A stretch of 64,000 bases of DNA from Apostichopus japonicus (lineage: Eukaryota; Echinodermata; Holothuroidea; Aspidochirotida; Stichopodidae), in NCBI RefSeq assembly GCF_037975245.1, contig NC_092571.1, forward strand, positions 16,735,917 through 16,799,916. Reading direction: 5' to 3'. Under the pieces are notes generated by a model. The model was not told where the DNA came from and did no database searches. It saw nothing but the letters and a program-made list of their open reading frames with translations. The translations under genes were made by a program, and so were the position numbers. Within the stretch, counting starts at the first letter, position 1, and each line of letters opens with the position of its first letter. Below are positions 1 through 12,200 of the stretch, one piece after another.

Positions 1-1473
1 GTTGTGATTAACAGGTATCTGCCGATCATATTTCCCCCTAATTGTTAACCAAACAGATGGACGACACCTAATTGATCTGATCGCTATTTTAAAATCCGTT
101 CTGCCTTTGTGATTGAATGAATGATGCCCATCAAAGTTTAGTAAAATACTAGTACTTCTACTACAGTACCTATTACTAGGCTTACCCAAAATAACAGTGT
201 ACTTTAATAATACCGTTAGTTTCCGCTACAGTTGGTTTACGCGATATGAAACTAGGTGCATTCCCAGTGCTAAATACATAGAATGTATTGTTTGTATTGT
301 TGATATGTTCCTACAAACTACAAAGCAACATAAAGGAAGGATAATTTAAGAATACTCGATTCTGAAAACTCATTTATATACAGAGCTCATCATTTTATGC
401 AAGGGTGAAGTTTGTATTTTGTGTGTGGATCCACATTGAGGACAAGAACCTTGTGGAGACCTCTCCAATATCACAGTAGATGATCACTTTTAGGAATAGC
501 ACTGTAAGAATATAAAGTATTCTATGTACAGTAAATCATATCCTAATGGAGTCTTTAAGATATTCTAACTCTATTTGTTAATGGTAATGCTAAGTGTAAT
601 CTTTATAAGCCTAGATAATTAATATGTGCTTACACCCAGGGATGTGTAGTCACACATTCCTGGTCTAGTACTGGTTGTAAACTTGATGCAAGGGGAGAAA
701 ATAGACCAGTAGAGCATACGCTACCATGGTGTGAAAATTGTGTTTCTCTTGAGTTGTCTCTACATCACTTTAAGGTCACTTTAGAGGTCAAAGCAACTTA
801 AAGGCATTGGAGACTCGTCCAAAACCGTGTGCGGTCACCTGAAAAAGTTAACTTTTTGTTGCTTGCAAGTGAAGTTTTGTTTGTGTCGCTACAAAATGCA
901 GACAGTACAGTAATGAAACGTGATCCCTTGTTATCTCTTATCTAGACCTGAGATGTCCATCACTGTTATGTACACTGTTGTGGGTATTGACCGTAGTTGT
1001 ATGTACTGACTGTACACTAGTGTCTTATTACCGACTGTAGCAAGCTGTGTGTGTGTATTTTCTGGGATCGATGGTGGTTTCTAACACTTCTGTCACACCT
1101 CATTAGAAACTAGGTCAGATTACCGGCATTAGACGTTTCTTTTTGCACAAGTCTTCACACCCTTTAAGGCAAAAATTCCTCAATCAAATGGTTGCTAGAC
1201 AAATTAGCAGTACCTACTGTACATATATTAGCATTTACTAGTTCAGTTTAGTTTTTGTATACAAGTTTATAACAAAGCATGATTTTAAAAAGATATCAAA
1301 TGTTTCTTGTTTTGTACTTGATCACGAGTCGACTTGCAATAGTTTGGGAACAAAGAAAGCAGCCTAGGAAAGAAACAAATTTGGGACTTATTGATATTGC
1401 TTGTTGGAATTAACTGGTCAACTCCTACATACCTTCTTTTCTTTAATTTAATTAATAGGCTTGTTCATCAACC
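1..1473. other. Upstream flank of D2HGDH
   Basis: No coding sequence is recognisable here. The stretch holds one full copy of the TTAA-bounded repeat (798-1167, listed separately) in otherwise unremarkable AT-rich sequence. A plausible 3' splice site, an AT-rich tract ending in TAG at 1456-1458, lies 15 nt before the D2HGDH start codon. Part of the 5' UTR may therefore come from an unseen upstream exon. I see no convincing TATA box or initiator. Confidence 0.6.
798..1167 (+). mobile_element. TTAA-bounded MITE-like element, copy 1
   Basis: This is a 370-bp element bounded by TTAA at both ends. The left end reads TTAAAGGCATTGGAGACTCG. The right end, reverse-complemented, starts TTAAAGGGTGTGAAGACT, so the termini are imperfect inverted repeats. 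Long near-identical copies lie at 28379-28746 and, truncated, at 29608-29873. It has no open frame of any size, so it would be non-autonomous. TTAA flanks are typical of piggyBac-type targets, but the termini do not begin CCC as in classic piggyBac, so I leave the superfamily open. Confidence 0.75.
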
Positions 1474-4400
1474 ATGATGCCAGCTGTGTACTCTAGCTGT
1501 TTGAATAGGTTGATTTCATGCAACTCTTTGCAGTTGGCCTCTCGGATTCAAAGATCACATCATCTGTTGTCTGATGGTTACCCAGCATGTTTTGCAGCTC
1601 AAAGGACTAGGCTTAGAGGTAGCATTAAAGATGTACCAAGGACCTCCATAGCAAAGTTCAAGAGACACATTTTGGAGCAGAAGCATTATCAATCAAAATT
1701 GCTGATGTTTTCAACAACTTCTATGCTGTTGAATAGGGAAGTACCGCTCACATCTGAACAATATCCATCTCTCAAGAGAGGAAAGTTTGGCTCAGTTGAG
1801 GCAGATGATGTGTCCTTCTTTGAATCCATCCTTCCAGGGAGGGTGGTCACTGAACGAGATGAACTAGAAGGTGCTAACACTGATTGGCTCAGGATATGTC
1901 GAGGTACGTACAGTCAAAAAGATTGTGGAAACAAACGTTTAATATTTCTTTCGTCAAGGTATTTGGTATTTAAACCAAAGTATAGTCACACTTCGGTATC
2001 CTCTATTCATCTATAAAGGCCCTCTATTAAAGTTATAAGAAACAGGAAGGACTGTATTGTTTGACCTTTTTCTTGAAGTTGACAAAAAACTGAAATGTGA
2101 ACATGCCCATCATCCACAACTTTTCTATTTGACAATTCAACTTATTGTTTTCAAGGAGCTTTGTTGAAACTGCAGGGAGTCATTGATCCATTTTCTCAAT
2201 GCTATATTAAATGGTCAAGTTGCTATATGAGTGTAAAGATGTATGACAGTTTTCTACAGAGGAACTGTAACTAATCAATGAGAGTTCTAGAATCAGACCT
2301 TTTGGAAATGCTACACAAAATTTGGACCCAAAATTATTCCCTGCATTTAGTTAAATCTAATCAAGCACATTAAGTTAGTTCTAAGTTTTGTGACTTTCTT
2401 TTTACTAGGGCAGTCCAAGTTACTGTTGAAGCCCAAGACAACAGAGGAAGTGTCTAAAATTCTACAGTATTGTTATAAACGTAGCTTAGCAGTTGTGCCT
2501 CAAGGTGGAAATACTGGACTGGTTGGTGGCAGTGTTCCCGTGTTTGATGAGATCGTTATTTCAACAGCCCTCATGAATGAAATTATGGATTTTAATCAGC
2601 TGTCAGGTGAGGAAAAACGAGAGAAATTTACTGTTTGAAAGTTTGGTTAAATAATGGTTCTCAGTCAATTTTACATTGTTCATATACCTACAGTATAAGG
2701 AAATATTTATCTCAGAGACTTGAAGGTTGGTTTCTTGCTGGAAGCAAAGGATCCTATGCAGTCATGTTGGTATGTGTGTGTGCGTCTGACATTTGCTTGG
2801 GTGCATGATAACTCAACAACGGAGTGATGGATATTTGTCATATTTGCTATGTAGATGTATTGTAGTGAGAAGGTGTGCCCCATTGTTTTTGGTGCAGACC
2901 TTATGAATATTAATGAGGTAATGGGGTCAAACATAGAAATCTTTAAGGAGTGGGAATAAATATTATGATATTGGGTGATGGCATACAACACTTTAATATT
3001 CCACAAAATAAAGAACTGTGGTGCTGGTTGGGCTCTTGTTTTATCCAAATTTCACATCTGTTGAAGACTATAAAAACTGGTGTTACAACTATTGTCAGAA
3101 TAGAAATGTTTGGAATTGGTAAGAAAGTTAAAAACATCTGGTTGGATGTCATTACTGAAATTATATAACCTAGATGGTTTAAATGTTAAGTGTTGATAGT
3201 GATCATTTTTTTTTTCCTTTTTGAAAATTGCAGTAATTAGTTGAATTTTCTGGAGCTATTGTGTATCTCTCATGACAATTTTGCAATGAAAGCTAGGGGT
3301 TTGTGTTAAATTTTGCCTTAATCAGGTTGTAGTAAACTTAAATGATACAGGTAAGAATGGGTCCATGTATATTTGGAACCATCAAAACTTCTTTGAAAAC
3401 CCCCAAAAAGAACGTATTTCTTTCACCTATATTGAATAGCAGGAAGACCATTTATTGTGGATATTTGGGATCAAGGGTGTTGATAAATTGGATGTCAGAA
3501 CATGGAGCAGAGGTTGGGAGTTGCATGAAAATAAAAATGTAGGTATACACTTTCCGCAAACCTGAAGATTTCTACTCTGTGCAGGATGAATGAATTAGGA
3601 TGAATGACTTTATTGTCTCAACAGGAACGCTGACTTGCCAGGCAGGTTGCATATTAGAGAATTTGGATCAGTTTGTCCAGAACCAGGGATATACGATGCC
3701 GTTGGACCTAGGTGCTAAAGGAAGCTGCCACATTGGAGGAAATGTGGCAACCAATGCTGGTGGCATTCGCCTCTTGAGATACGGTTCCCTGCATGGAAAC
3801 GTCCTTGGAGTTGAGGCGGTGAGTAGGGGTATTAAACGTAGGTAGTTATTACGTTGACATAAAACCTCGGTAATAACAAGTAGGTGTGGGAACCAAGTTC
3901 TTGGGGTATGTGAGGATTGATAGAATAATAAGGAACCATTTTCTTAGATTGGATGATAAATGAGTGCAGCAGACCAGATTGTCACTGCCTTGTTAATAAT
4001 GAACTCATAATTTGCTAATCAATTTAGGATGATCTGAAAATTTGCGGCCCTACACGTCAGCTTTTCAGTCTTGTAGTATTGATAAAAATATTGCTTTGAA
4101 AGTTGTTCGAGTTTGATAATGACTACAAAGTATTTGATGCAATCTTTTGCGTGCTTGTTCATTGTTTTAAGGTTCTCGCTAACGGTGAAGTGTTCAACGG
4201 ATTGACAACTTTGAGGAAAGACAACACTGGTTATGATCTTAAGCAGCTATTCATCGGCTCGGAGGGAACGCTGGGAGTGATAACGGCCGTCAGTTTGTTA
4301 TGTCCACCAAAACCACAATCTGTGAATCTTGCCTTTCTTGGTAAGTGAGAGAGGTTGTTTCTTTGTTTGTTTTTTTTTCTTTGTCTGCAAAGTGTTAAAA

Positions 4401-7400
4401 TTTTCAGAAATTTAGAATGGTAGTAAAAACATACAGCTTTAGGCTGCTACAAATAGAATGACAACATATGAAGTGAAGTAGAAGAAAATAAAACTGTTGA
4501 CTATTGTGGAAGCAAGAAATCAATCAGGAGAGTAGAAACATGACAAGGAAGAGAAAAAAAACGATGAAAAGGAAGAATAAAAGCAATCAATAATACCATG
4601 ACAGAGGAGGAGAAGGAGGAGGAGAAGTAGAAGTAGAAGGACGAAATGGGAAGGGGAAAGAGGAGGAGAAAGAGGAGAAACTAATTGTAGAAAAGTCAGA
4701 TGAATATTAAGTGAGATGGAGAAGAGTACTTATGCTCATTTCTGGAAACAAGTATGGTGACATTGAACATTCATTCCTGACACTGCTCCATCTCAGGGAG
4801 GTGAATACGTGTAAATAAAAAAAATCTTTTCCAAAGACAATCAGGTGGGCTAAGAAACATTGCCAAATTTCCAGTATAAATGAATGCACATTTTTTAGAG
4901 TACTAGTATATACAAAAGAGGATGCAATAGAACGAGAGCTTGGAATAGAACATGATAAGCTGTCAGAGCATTTGTGTTTGGTATGTTAGTATCCATGAAA
5001 ATGTTTTTAAGAAGAAAAAAAGGGTTGAAGTTTTTCAGTCTTGTAGCATCAATGCAAGGCCTTCTCACATGACTATACATCAGCTACAGATAACCTCTGG
5101 ACATAGGTACTTTGTCACACCTACAGACCAAAGTCTTCTCAATTCCAACAGTTACTCCGGGTGGGGGGGGGTTGGGGAGTACAGTGCGCCACATTTATGT
5201 TTCCCCTGGAGGACTTCCCATTGTTTGTAGCCACAAACTGGTGAAATGCAACTATATTTACAAGTTAACGATGCATTTCCCTATTTATACACTTGTGTGA
5301 AAAGAGGCAATGAAGATAAAGTTCCTTTGCCCAAGGACACAATGTCAGGATCTAACCAGGACTCAAAACTTGCAACATCCTTAGATGACAAGTCCATTGT
5401 TTCACTATAAGCAACCACCTATTTAGGAGTGCGACCATCTGTTTACCTGAAACTGAAAACTTCTCTGCAGTACATTGAGATTATTCCAGACTGTTGAATT
5501 CTTTTTGACGATCAAATTTGGTAACTTTTTCTTGTGATGATTTGCATGGTCAATTAGTGGTCGAAAACTAGTATTTTTGCAATAACTTGAGAACAAAATG
5601 TTTGTCAAGGTTGGGAGTTACGCTATTGTAATCCAATGGTCGACCCGCATCTAGGTGACCTTTGACCTCAGGTTGACCTCCGGTGACCTTTGTCAGTTTT
5701 TTGGTTATTTGAATTTTTGTGGCCATAATCAGATCTCAAAGGTACCTTCTAATCAAAATTGTCCATGGTTGACCCCTGTGCGACTTTCATGTGCGAAGTT
5801 GTCAGAGATCAATTTTTGTTGTTGTCATATCCGTGTCCAGTTTTATGTGGTCATCACTTGCTTTGTATTTTTCTCGGCAGGTTGTAAAGACTTTGGCGCA
5901 GTTTTAGACACTCTCAAATTTGCAAAAACAAAACTAGGAGAGGTTCTGTCAGCATTTGAGGTACTGGACCATGAGTGCATGAAAGTAAGCATTTTTTTCT
6001 CATTTAACTATTATTTACAGAAAACCTGCTTTAAATTTGCGCTTGACTTTTTCTAACCAACAGGTTTGCACAACTACTGACAATTGTGGTCTTTTTTTCT
6101 GGCCTATCCATGTGCCTTAACAGTGAATTGTGAAGGGTGCATAAATATTTTCCAACTTTGATCCCCTTGCCTTATCTTTGGACAAATTTGTTTTAATTTT
6201 GCTTTGAAGGTTTATTTAGTTTCAATGCTTTCTCCTTCTAGTTACAAGTGACGTATGGAAATCACAAAAATCCCCTGGTGGGACCACCTCATGGATTCTA
6301 CGTCGTTGTGGAAACATCGGGCTCGAATGAAGATCACGACCAACAGAAAATGACATCATTCCTCGAAGAAGCCATGGAGAAGAGTCTTGTAGAAGATGGT
6401 ACCTTGGCAACCGACTCTGTTAAGTTTCAGGTATGTTTTTCACATAAATTTGTTAGAGGAATATTCAAGAAAAAATTAAGAATAAAGCAATAACCAATAG
6501 AGAGTTGATATTTTAAGAAAAATTAAGAACAAAGCAAATAACAAATAGAGAGTTTATATTTCTTACTTAAACTGTATCTCTTATTGTCTGGTAATGGGAC
6601 GCCTGTGACTAGGGACTATAGTCATTGCAGGAAGTGAGCTTCATGAATATTTTATAGGTTGTTACCATGGGAATGATTTTGGGAACACTTTTGGAACAAG
6701 TCGGTCGGTGAAGTATCAAACAATATTAAGGATAAAAACAAAGGTTACGTTCTGCAGGAACCAGTTTTTATTGGGGCGATGAGAGTTATTGGAGATTAGT
6801 ATAGGGGAGGTAAATTTTATCAGGGAACCTAGAGGGACACAAAAATATTTGTAGATATGCTAAACTGACCACAAATTTCAAAACTTTATAATGAATACAC
6901 TTTGGAAACATGTTTTTGTCAAATTTTGGTAACATCTGTCTGGGTGTTATTGTCAAGTTTGTTCTCGTTTGCCATGAGTGGTGATAATTTACATTGAATG
7001 ACGTAGTGTTCTGGAAATATTTTCTACCATCATGCTATCCTTCTTTTAACTTCATTTTACAGTCCCTAGATGTTCTTCGATACTATAAAAATTCTAATGA
7101 AAAGGTAGTTGTTAATGATCTAGACTTGTCAAGTTTTAATACTAAATGTGAGAGCAATTGACTAGATTTTCTTCGATACTATAAAAATTCTAATGAAAAT
7201 GTAGTTGTTGATGATCTTGACTTGTCAAGTTTTGACTTCAGAAAATTATGTCAAAGTTTTATAGCATTTGTATTTTTCCAAGTTGCTGACAATGTCTCGG
7301 CCATGAAAGTTTGATCATCAAATTAAATTAAGTCAATTGCTCGCACATTTAGTCTTCCGAATTAAGAATCTTAGGAAATGGATAATGCTCTCAAGTTGAA

Positions 7401-7949
7401 GAAAACTCCAGCTGGGATTTAAGTCATATCATATTGCAATCCTATAATTTGAGTCATATTCCATAGACTTGGTAGCTTTGAGATCTTTTCAAAGAACATC
7501 CTGTTGTTACCCCTTCCACTCATCAGACCCTTTGGCATCTACGAGAAGGCATCGCGGAGAGTCTCATGAGGGCAGGCGTCGTGTACAAATACGACTTTTC
7601 CTTCGCAGTCGAAGACTTTTACGATCTCGTCGAGGTGATGCGAACAAGACTCCGCGGCGAGGCTCTGCTCGTCTGCGGCTACGGGCACGTCGGAGACGGC
7701 AATCTTCACTTGAACATCGTGGGACCAACTTTGAGCAAAGAATTCCTGGCCTTGATCGAACCGTTCGTGTTCGATTGGACGGCATCCAAAGGGGGCAGCG
7801 TGAGTGCAGAACACGGGCTGGGTTTCAAGAAGAGGAATGCGATGGGGTTTAGTAAATCAGACAAACAGATTGAAATTATGCAAGAGATGAAACGATTGTT
7901 TGATCCTAAGTGTATTCTGAATCCGTATAAAACAATACCAGGTGTATAA
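1474..7949 (+). CDS. D2HGDH: D-2-hydroxyglutarate dehydrogenase, mitochondrial (7 exons)
   Basis: Oxidises D-2-hydroxyglutarate to 2-oxoglutarate in mitochondria using FAD and passes electrons to ETF. Exons joined by hand: 1474-1903, 2409-2606, 3625-3818, 4172-4340, 5881-5984, 6242-6430, 7527-7949. All introns are GT-AG, phases match and the total is 568 codons plus TAA (human about 521 aa). Residues 1-40 are Arg/Ser-rich and lack acidic runs, like a mitochondrial presequence. The FAD-binding PCMH fold covers about 147-330: [14 protein letters not shown] (173-186), [18 protein letters not shown] in exon 3, and [10 protein letters not shown] in exon 4. The C-terminal FAD-oxidase fold carries [13 protein letters not shown] (479-491) and SAEHG. 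His482, His489 and Glu523 align with human metal ligands His434, His441 and Glu475 at a constant offset of 48. Two Met codons open the frame; I chose the first. It looks intact. The GlcD/LDHD relatives fit less well because the similarity runs end to end with D2HGDH. Confidence 0.95.
4540..4700. repeat. Purine-rich (GA)n tract in D2HGDH intron 4
   Basis: About 160 bp almost purely of A and G on the plus strand, built from degenerate GAGGAGAAG and GTAGAAG units, inside the intron between exons 4 and 5. Simple-sequence expansion. No coding sense. Confidence 0.7.
5160..5420 (-). mobile_element. tRNA-type SINE, minus-strand copy
   Basis: Read on the minus strand this has a degenerate B box (GTTTTGAGTCC). 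It is followed by a body shared with the element at about 15150-15425: a TCCTTGGGCA-type segment, TTCATTGCCTCT, a GTGTATAAAT segment and TAACTTGTAAATATA, then a GCACTGTA motif. It sits in D2HGDH intron 4. The ends are approximate because no target duplication was clear. Confidence 0.6.
5656..5668 (-). promoter_or_regulatory. Perfect DR1-type nuclear-receptor motif
   Basis: TGACCTTTGACCT is the reverse complement of AGGTCA-A-AGGTCA, a perfect direct repeat with 1-nt spacing, the site type bound by HNF4, RXR and PPAR-type receptors. Two further TGACC half-sites follow within 30 bp. It lies in D2HGDH intron 4. Similar motifs occur in the tandem repeat at 33531-33965, so this may be repeat-derived sequence rather than a selected site. 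Confidence 0.3.
6468..6562. repeat. Short tandem duplication in D2HGDH intron 6
   Basis: Two adjacent diverged copies of a segment of about 50 bp (AAGAAAAATTAAGAA, AAAGCAA, AATAGAGAGTT motifs in the same order), just downstream of the exon 6 donor. Confidence 0.6.
7066..7353. repeat. Tandem duplication plus inverted repeat in D2HGDH intron 6
   Basis: A unit starting CTAGAT at 7066 is repeated from 7162 (period 96 bp; shared CTTCGATACTATAAAAATTC). Separately, 7141-7163 and 7331-7353 are inverted copies of 23 bp with one mismatch (ACTAAATGTG.GAGCAATTG type), which could form a stem with a loop of about 167 nt. Confidence 0.75.
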
Positions 7950-7978
7950 GAATAATTTGGCCAAATTATTCTTATACA
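7943..7978. repeat. 36-bp perfect palindrome over the D2HGDH stop codon
   Basis: Each half is the exact reverse complement of the other about the central GGCC (AATTTGG|CCAAATT at the centre, TGTATAAG and CTTATACA at the ends). It includes the last codon, the TAA stop (7947-7949) and the start of the 3' UTR. A partial further copy of ATTATTCTTATA follows immediately. As RNA it would form a hairpin of up to about 16 bp across the termination codon. Confidence 0.85.
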
Positions 7979-8664
7979 ATTATTCTTATAATTCCGGAAT
8001 ACGTATAGAATAAGTAGGGGTATGGCAGCCTTTTGTGGAGATGCACAAGTAAGAACAAAGATTTCAAAGATGTAGTAATTTGAGGCAAAGCAGTATACAT
8101 GGATGAAAAATTTTCTTGACATCCCACAGGTGTTCCTTAGTTGCTCTTTGCTTTAAGCTGTGAGTAAGAGAAGAAACTGGAAATTTACAAGTTATTGTAG
8201 CCCGATGACATGAGGGCGATTTTGGTTAAAGAAATTATTTTCAAGGGTAAGAAATGTAGTTATAGGGTTGTCATTTTTAAGGAATGTCAAACATTGCTAT
8301 AAAGCAAAAGGATTGAATTTTTCCAAATTTCTACATTCATTGTCCAATGATATGCACTAAAGTAAACATATTGGACTGTTCTCTAATTCTATCTTTTTAT
8401 TAATTATGACATTTTTCTTATTTTGGGCATATAAATTTCAGTATTACTATTTTATTGTAAATAACATTGTTTTGTTACAGTGCAATACGATATAACCTTG
8501 AGTGAAATGTACTATTATAATCGTAATCTAATTTACACTGTTGCAATCAAATACAACTTGAATTTTGTTGGTTCTTGGTTGTTTTGCCAAACTATCGATT
8601 CATAGGCAGTTTGGTGGCCAAGATTTGAGTATGAAATACTTTTTGATCGATTGTTGTCAAAAAA

Positions 8665-8760
8665 TTAATAATAATAATCATTTATTCTTATTTTAGTGCC
8701 TTACATCAAAATATGATCTCAAAGCACTTCATAATAAAGCATAAAATTTATACAGCGATA
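8665..8760. repeat. Short dispersed repeat (TTTATTCTTATTTTAGTGCC type)
   Basis: An AATAATAAT run leads into TTATTCTTATTTTAGTGCCTTACAT and ends in AAAGCACTTCATAA. The same layout (AATAAT run, CTTATATAGCGC, GCGCTTTACA) appears at about 15855-15945 in VEPH1 intron 3. It looks like a small interspersed element common in invertebrates. Identification is by layout only. Confidence 0.45.
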
Positions 8761-9156
8761 AAATAAAATATTATAAACAGTAATAAACTAGTCAACATCA
8801 AACAAGTGACAAAGACAACAAGGAATGATGGATCAGAAACGTCAGTTTTACAGTTTTTAGGGAGCATAAAATGTCAAATGTTTATATTTTTTTTCCCATT
8901 AATAGTGTGATTACTAAGAATTATCTAATAGAGGAAATGAGGACTTGCTGCATTTTGCTGCATCATCAACGGACAACTCCACATCTTGATAAGTTTTGGA
9001 TAAAGTGAATCTGGAATGAGTGAATCTTACAAAGGCTATGTGAGTTTTACATCACTCAGCAGTCGATAAAATTTGGAAAGAATTAATTCTCAAGCTATTA
9101 AAAATAGAGTTTGCTCTTCAGAGTGCTTTCAAAATTTCAGAATATACATATAATTA

Positions 9157-9205
9157 TGTATGTATGTATGTATGCGTGTTTGTGTGTGTGTGTATGTATG
9201 TATGT
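9157..9205. repeat. TATG/TG microsatellite
   Basis: Uninterrupted TATG and TG units in the D2HGDH-VEPH1 spacer. Simple-sequence DNA. Confidence 0.8.
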
Positions 9206-12200
9206 TTAATGTATATCATTGTTTCAAATTCTAAGCTAATGTAAAATATGAGAGTAATATTATTTTTTTATAGACATGAATAACTATAAAAATACTTTTT
9301 GAATTTTTCCTGGGAAGTGAAAGAAATTCATGTAAAACAACTGGAAAAGTCTAGAAAATTTCAAAATTAATTTTTTTTGGGGTTTCATTTTGCTATAAAA
9401 TCACGCAGCAAATATTTTTCGATTTTTGGAACAAATATGCAAAACCACGGCTCAAAGGTTCGATTATAAGAAATATGATACGTGTTGATTAAAGTCAAAT
9501 AAAACAATAGCATCCAAATTTTTTCTTTTGTTTCCTCTTCTTTCATTGATGAGTCACTATTGCTCAGGAAAGGTAATATAAATATGAACGTTGAAACCCC
9601 ATTAACAAACAGCAAACACGAATGTTTGGTTTCTGGAGTGAGACCATGACCCAAATGAGCAGCTATTTTATTGAAAACTGGCAAACAATGAAAATTTGCC
9701 AGATTTTGCCCACATTTCATTGGGTTGATGTTTCTACTGAGCCTCTTGACCAGAAAACAATAATGCATTGTCTTCATACTTGGGTACGTACAATAGGTGA
9801 TTGACTGTACATTCCTCATTCATTGTTGCCTGATTCTATTAAGTGTGCAGGTGTTACTGTATGTAAAAGCAGTTCAAAAGGGATGTTCTGTTGTGAAGCA
9901 TTGCTATATATATCTTTTTTCTGGAGTCTTCATTTAGTTAATGAATGTATGTATACTTGTATGTATACTCTGTCTGCATATCAATTCCTTTCTTTCTAAA
10001 ATGCACACTAAACATTCTTCAAAATAGCCCTCTTACTGACCAACGCGTATGACTCATCACCTTGACCGAAAATCCTGTGGCTCTGTGCGGACAAGTTGTT
10101 TGAACTATTCCATTCATCAGGGGGGTCTTAAACGGTGTTTCTATAATTATAGGAATGCATTAGATAAATTAATTGGTACTTACTTGCTTCAATATTTATG
10201 ATGCATATTCCACGGTCATTTTCTTTCAAATAATATTAAGTTCAATACAATATGACGTTTTGAAAGCGAAACTTGGCTGTGGCGATGTAGGTGAACACTG
10301 TGCATTGCGTAGCTGTACCCTATTGCAGAGTACAGGATACACATATTACGTAACGGCGTGCCCACCGAAGAAAGCGAAACTTGCATTTTTCTTAGAAGAC
10401 ATTCGATTGGATTGTACTTGGTCCGATTGAAGAGAGTGACCAATGAAAATGAATTTAACATCAATGTAAAGTTAAGAAAAAATCCTTTCCAAAACCGTTT
10501 GAACTAAATTTGTCAATGAATATTCAAGAGGATGGTTACGCAAACAAAGTACGGCTATCAAATGGTGATTTTCTTCAGTATTTACTGTGTGTTTTCAATG
10601 AGGGTTTTGAGTTCGATATTTATTAACCTTGCATCGTAAATCACCGAAGTCCGGTGGAATTTTGAACTGTATTGTTAAGAAAATAACAGAACTTTAGAGA
10701 CAACACATTTCTCTGTTTAGTGCCGTTTGAACTAAGTTTTCTCGGTATTAACTTTTCACGCTATGGCTGTAGGAAAATGGTCTATATGGTAAAGTCATAG
10801 GCCTAAAACTGCGGCGGTCGAACTCAGTTCGCGTGCCGCACAGGGAATGGCGCTAAGGAATTGATATGGACCTCCCCCCAAAAGAGAAAAAAGTACGAAG
10901 TCTACAGCACACTCAAAATACAGCCGCAACCAATCAAGCAGGTTCTCTCCTATATCTGCATGATGACCATACCAAGATGTGAGTATATATCGTGCTACTT
11001 CACCACCCCCCACCCCCACCCCTACCCCTCGGAAGTCCAAACGGGCGCTATTTCGGGAGCCCCTGTTTTTCGCGGCAAACTCGGGAGCCCACATTTTTCG
11101 GGGGTTCTTTTCGGGAGCAGTTTTTTATTTAAAGAGGGCACCCGTTTTTTACAAGAGGTCGTCATCGATGTTCTAAGTAATGTCCAATCGCACTCCGCAT
11201 TTGGGCAGAAAACATTTACAACCACCATGGATGCACATGTCCTCTCTTAGGAATCATAGTTATTAGTAACTTTTCTGACACTCATTAATAATTTGAAATG
11301 TTGGAGTAACCTGGAGAGAATTTGTGGCAAATTTGAGCAAACTAAATGTGAAGGCTATAACGATTTTGGCATAAATGTATGAGCGACCATTGTAGAAGAG
11401 GCATATGACCACGGGGACTGAATGTAAAGCCCGCCACCGTAATTCCAAACACTGGTCTTCTCTCTGACCTGAATCTAGCCGCATCATACTACCGTATTCT
11501 GGCAACGTCGAATTATTTTGGTTGGTGTTAAATTTTGACAACGATGACGAAGTGTCGCCTTGAGATATTTGAGTCGACGAGTTTCATCGCTAATTCAAAG
11601 AAGCTTTCATATGAAAGGGTTCGTAAATAATAACTTATAAATTTCAATTATTTCCTGCATACGTTTATTCAAGGTGACATGTCTCCGATTGATCTCTTGT
11701 ACACTTGCTTCTGGACAGCACAAATCATTCATAGCCTAAGTTAGACCTACTCTAGCCCAGACACAGGACTATGAGCCTAGCCTCCGCCAAGCATAGCCAA
11801 AGACTGAATGTTCATTAATTCTATGCAATGCATAGCGAGCCTAAAATATCATGCTCTAGAGCCGCGTATATAAACTATTTTAGTATATAAACATTTGGAA
11901 GTCACTGTAGGCCCAAGACCGTGTCAAATTTACAACACATTAAAGTAACTTGCAAAGGCACTTGCAGAGGTTAAATATAGTTCTTAGTTGTAGTACTTAC
12001 TCTCGACAACTATGTTCTAAATGATCCTCGGACGACCCAGTCGCCCTTCTGACTCTTTCAATTGACGACCTCAACTCTCCAGTAAATGGCCTAGACATGT
12101 GAGGCATAGACATGTGAGCTGTATATTATTCCTAATAAGTAAGGCAATACAAACATGAATGTAATATCCTCCCTGTCCTATAACCACTCTCTTAATGAGA

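Noticed and set aside
9385-9819. 144-codon minus-strand ORF in the D2HGDH-VEPH1 spacer
   Set aside because: No recognisable domain, ordinary AT-rich composition, no flanking splice or promoter signals. Likely a chance frame.
10795-11250. Overlapping ORFs on both strands in a CpG-richer patch
   Set aside because: Frames overlap in both strands without domain similarity and the C-run/TCGGGAGC repeats explain the open frames. No gene is claimed.
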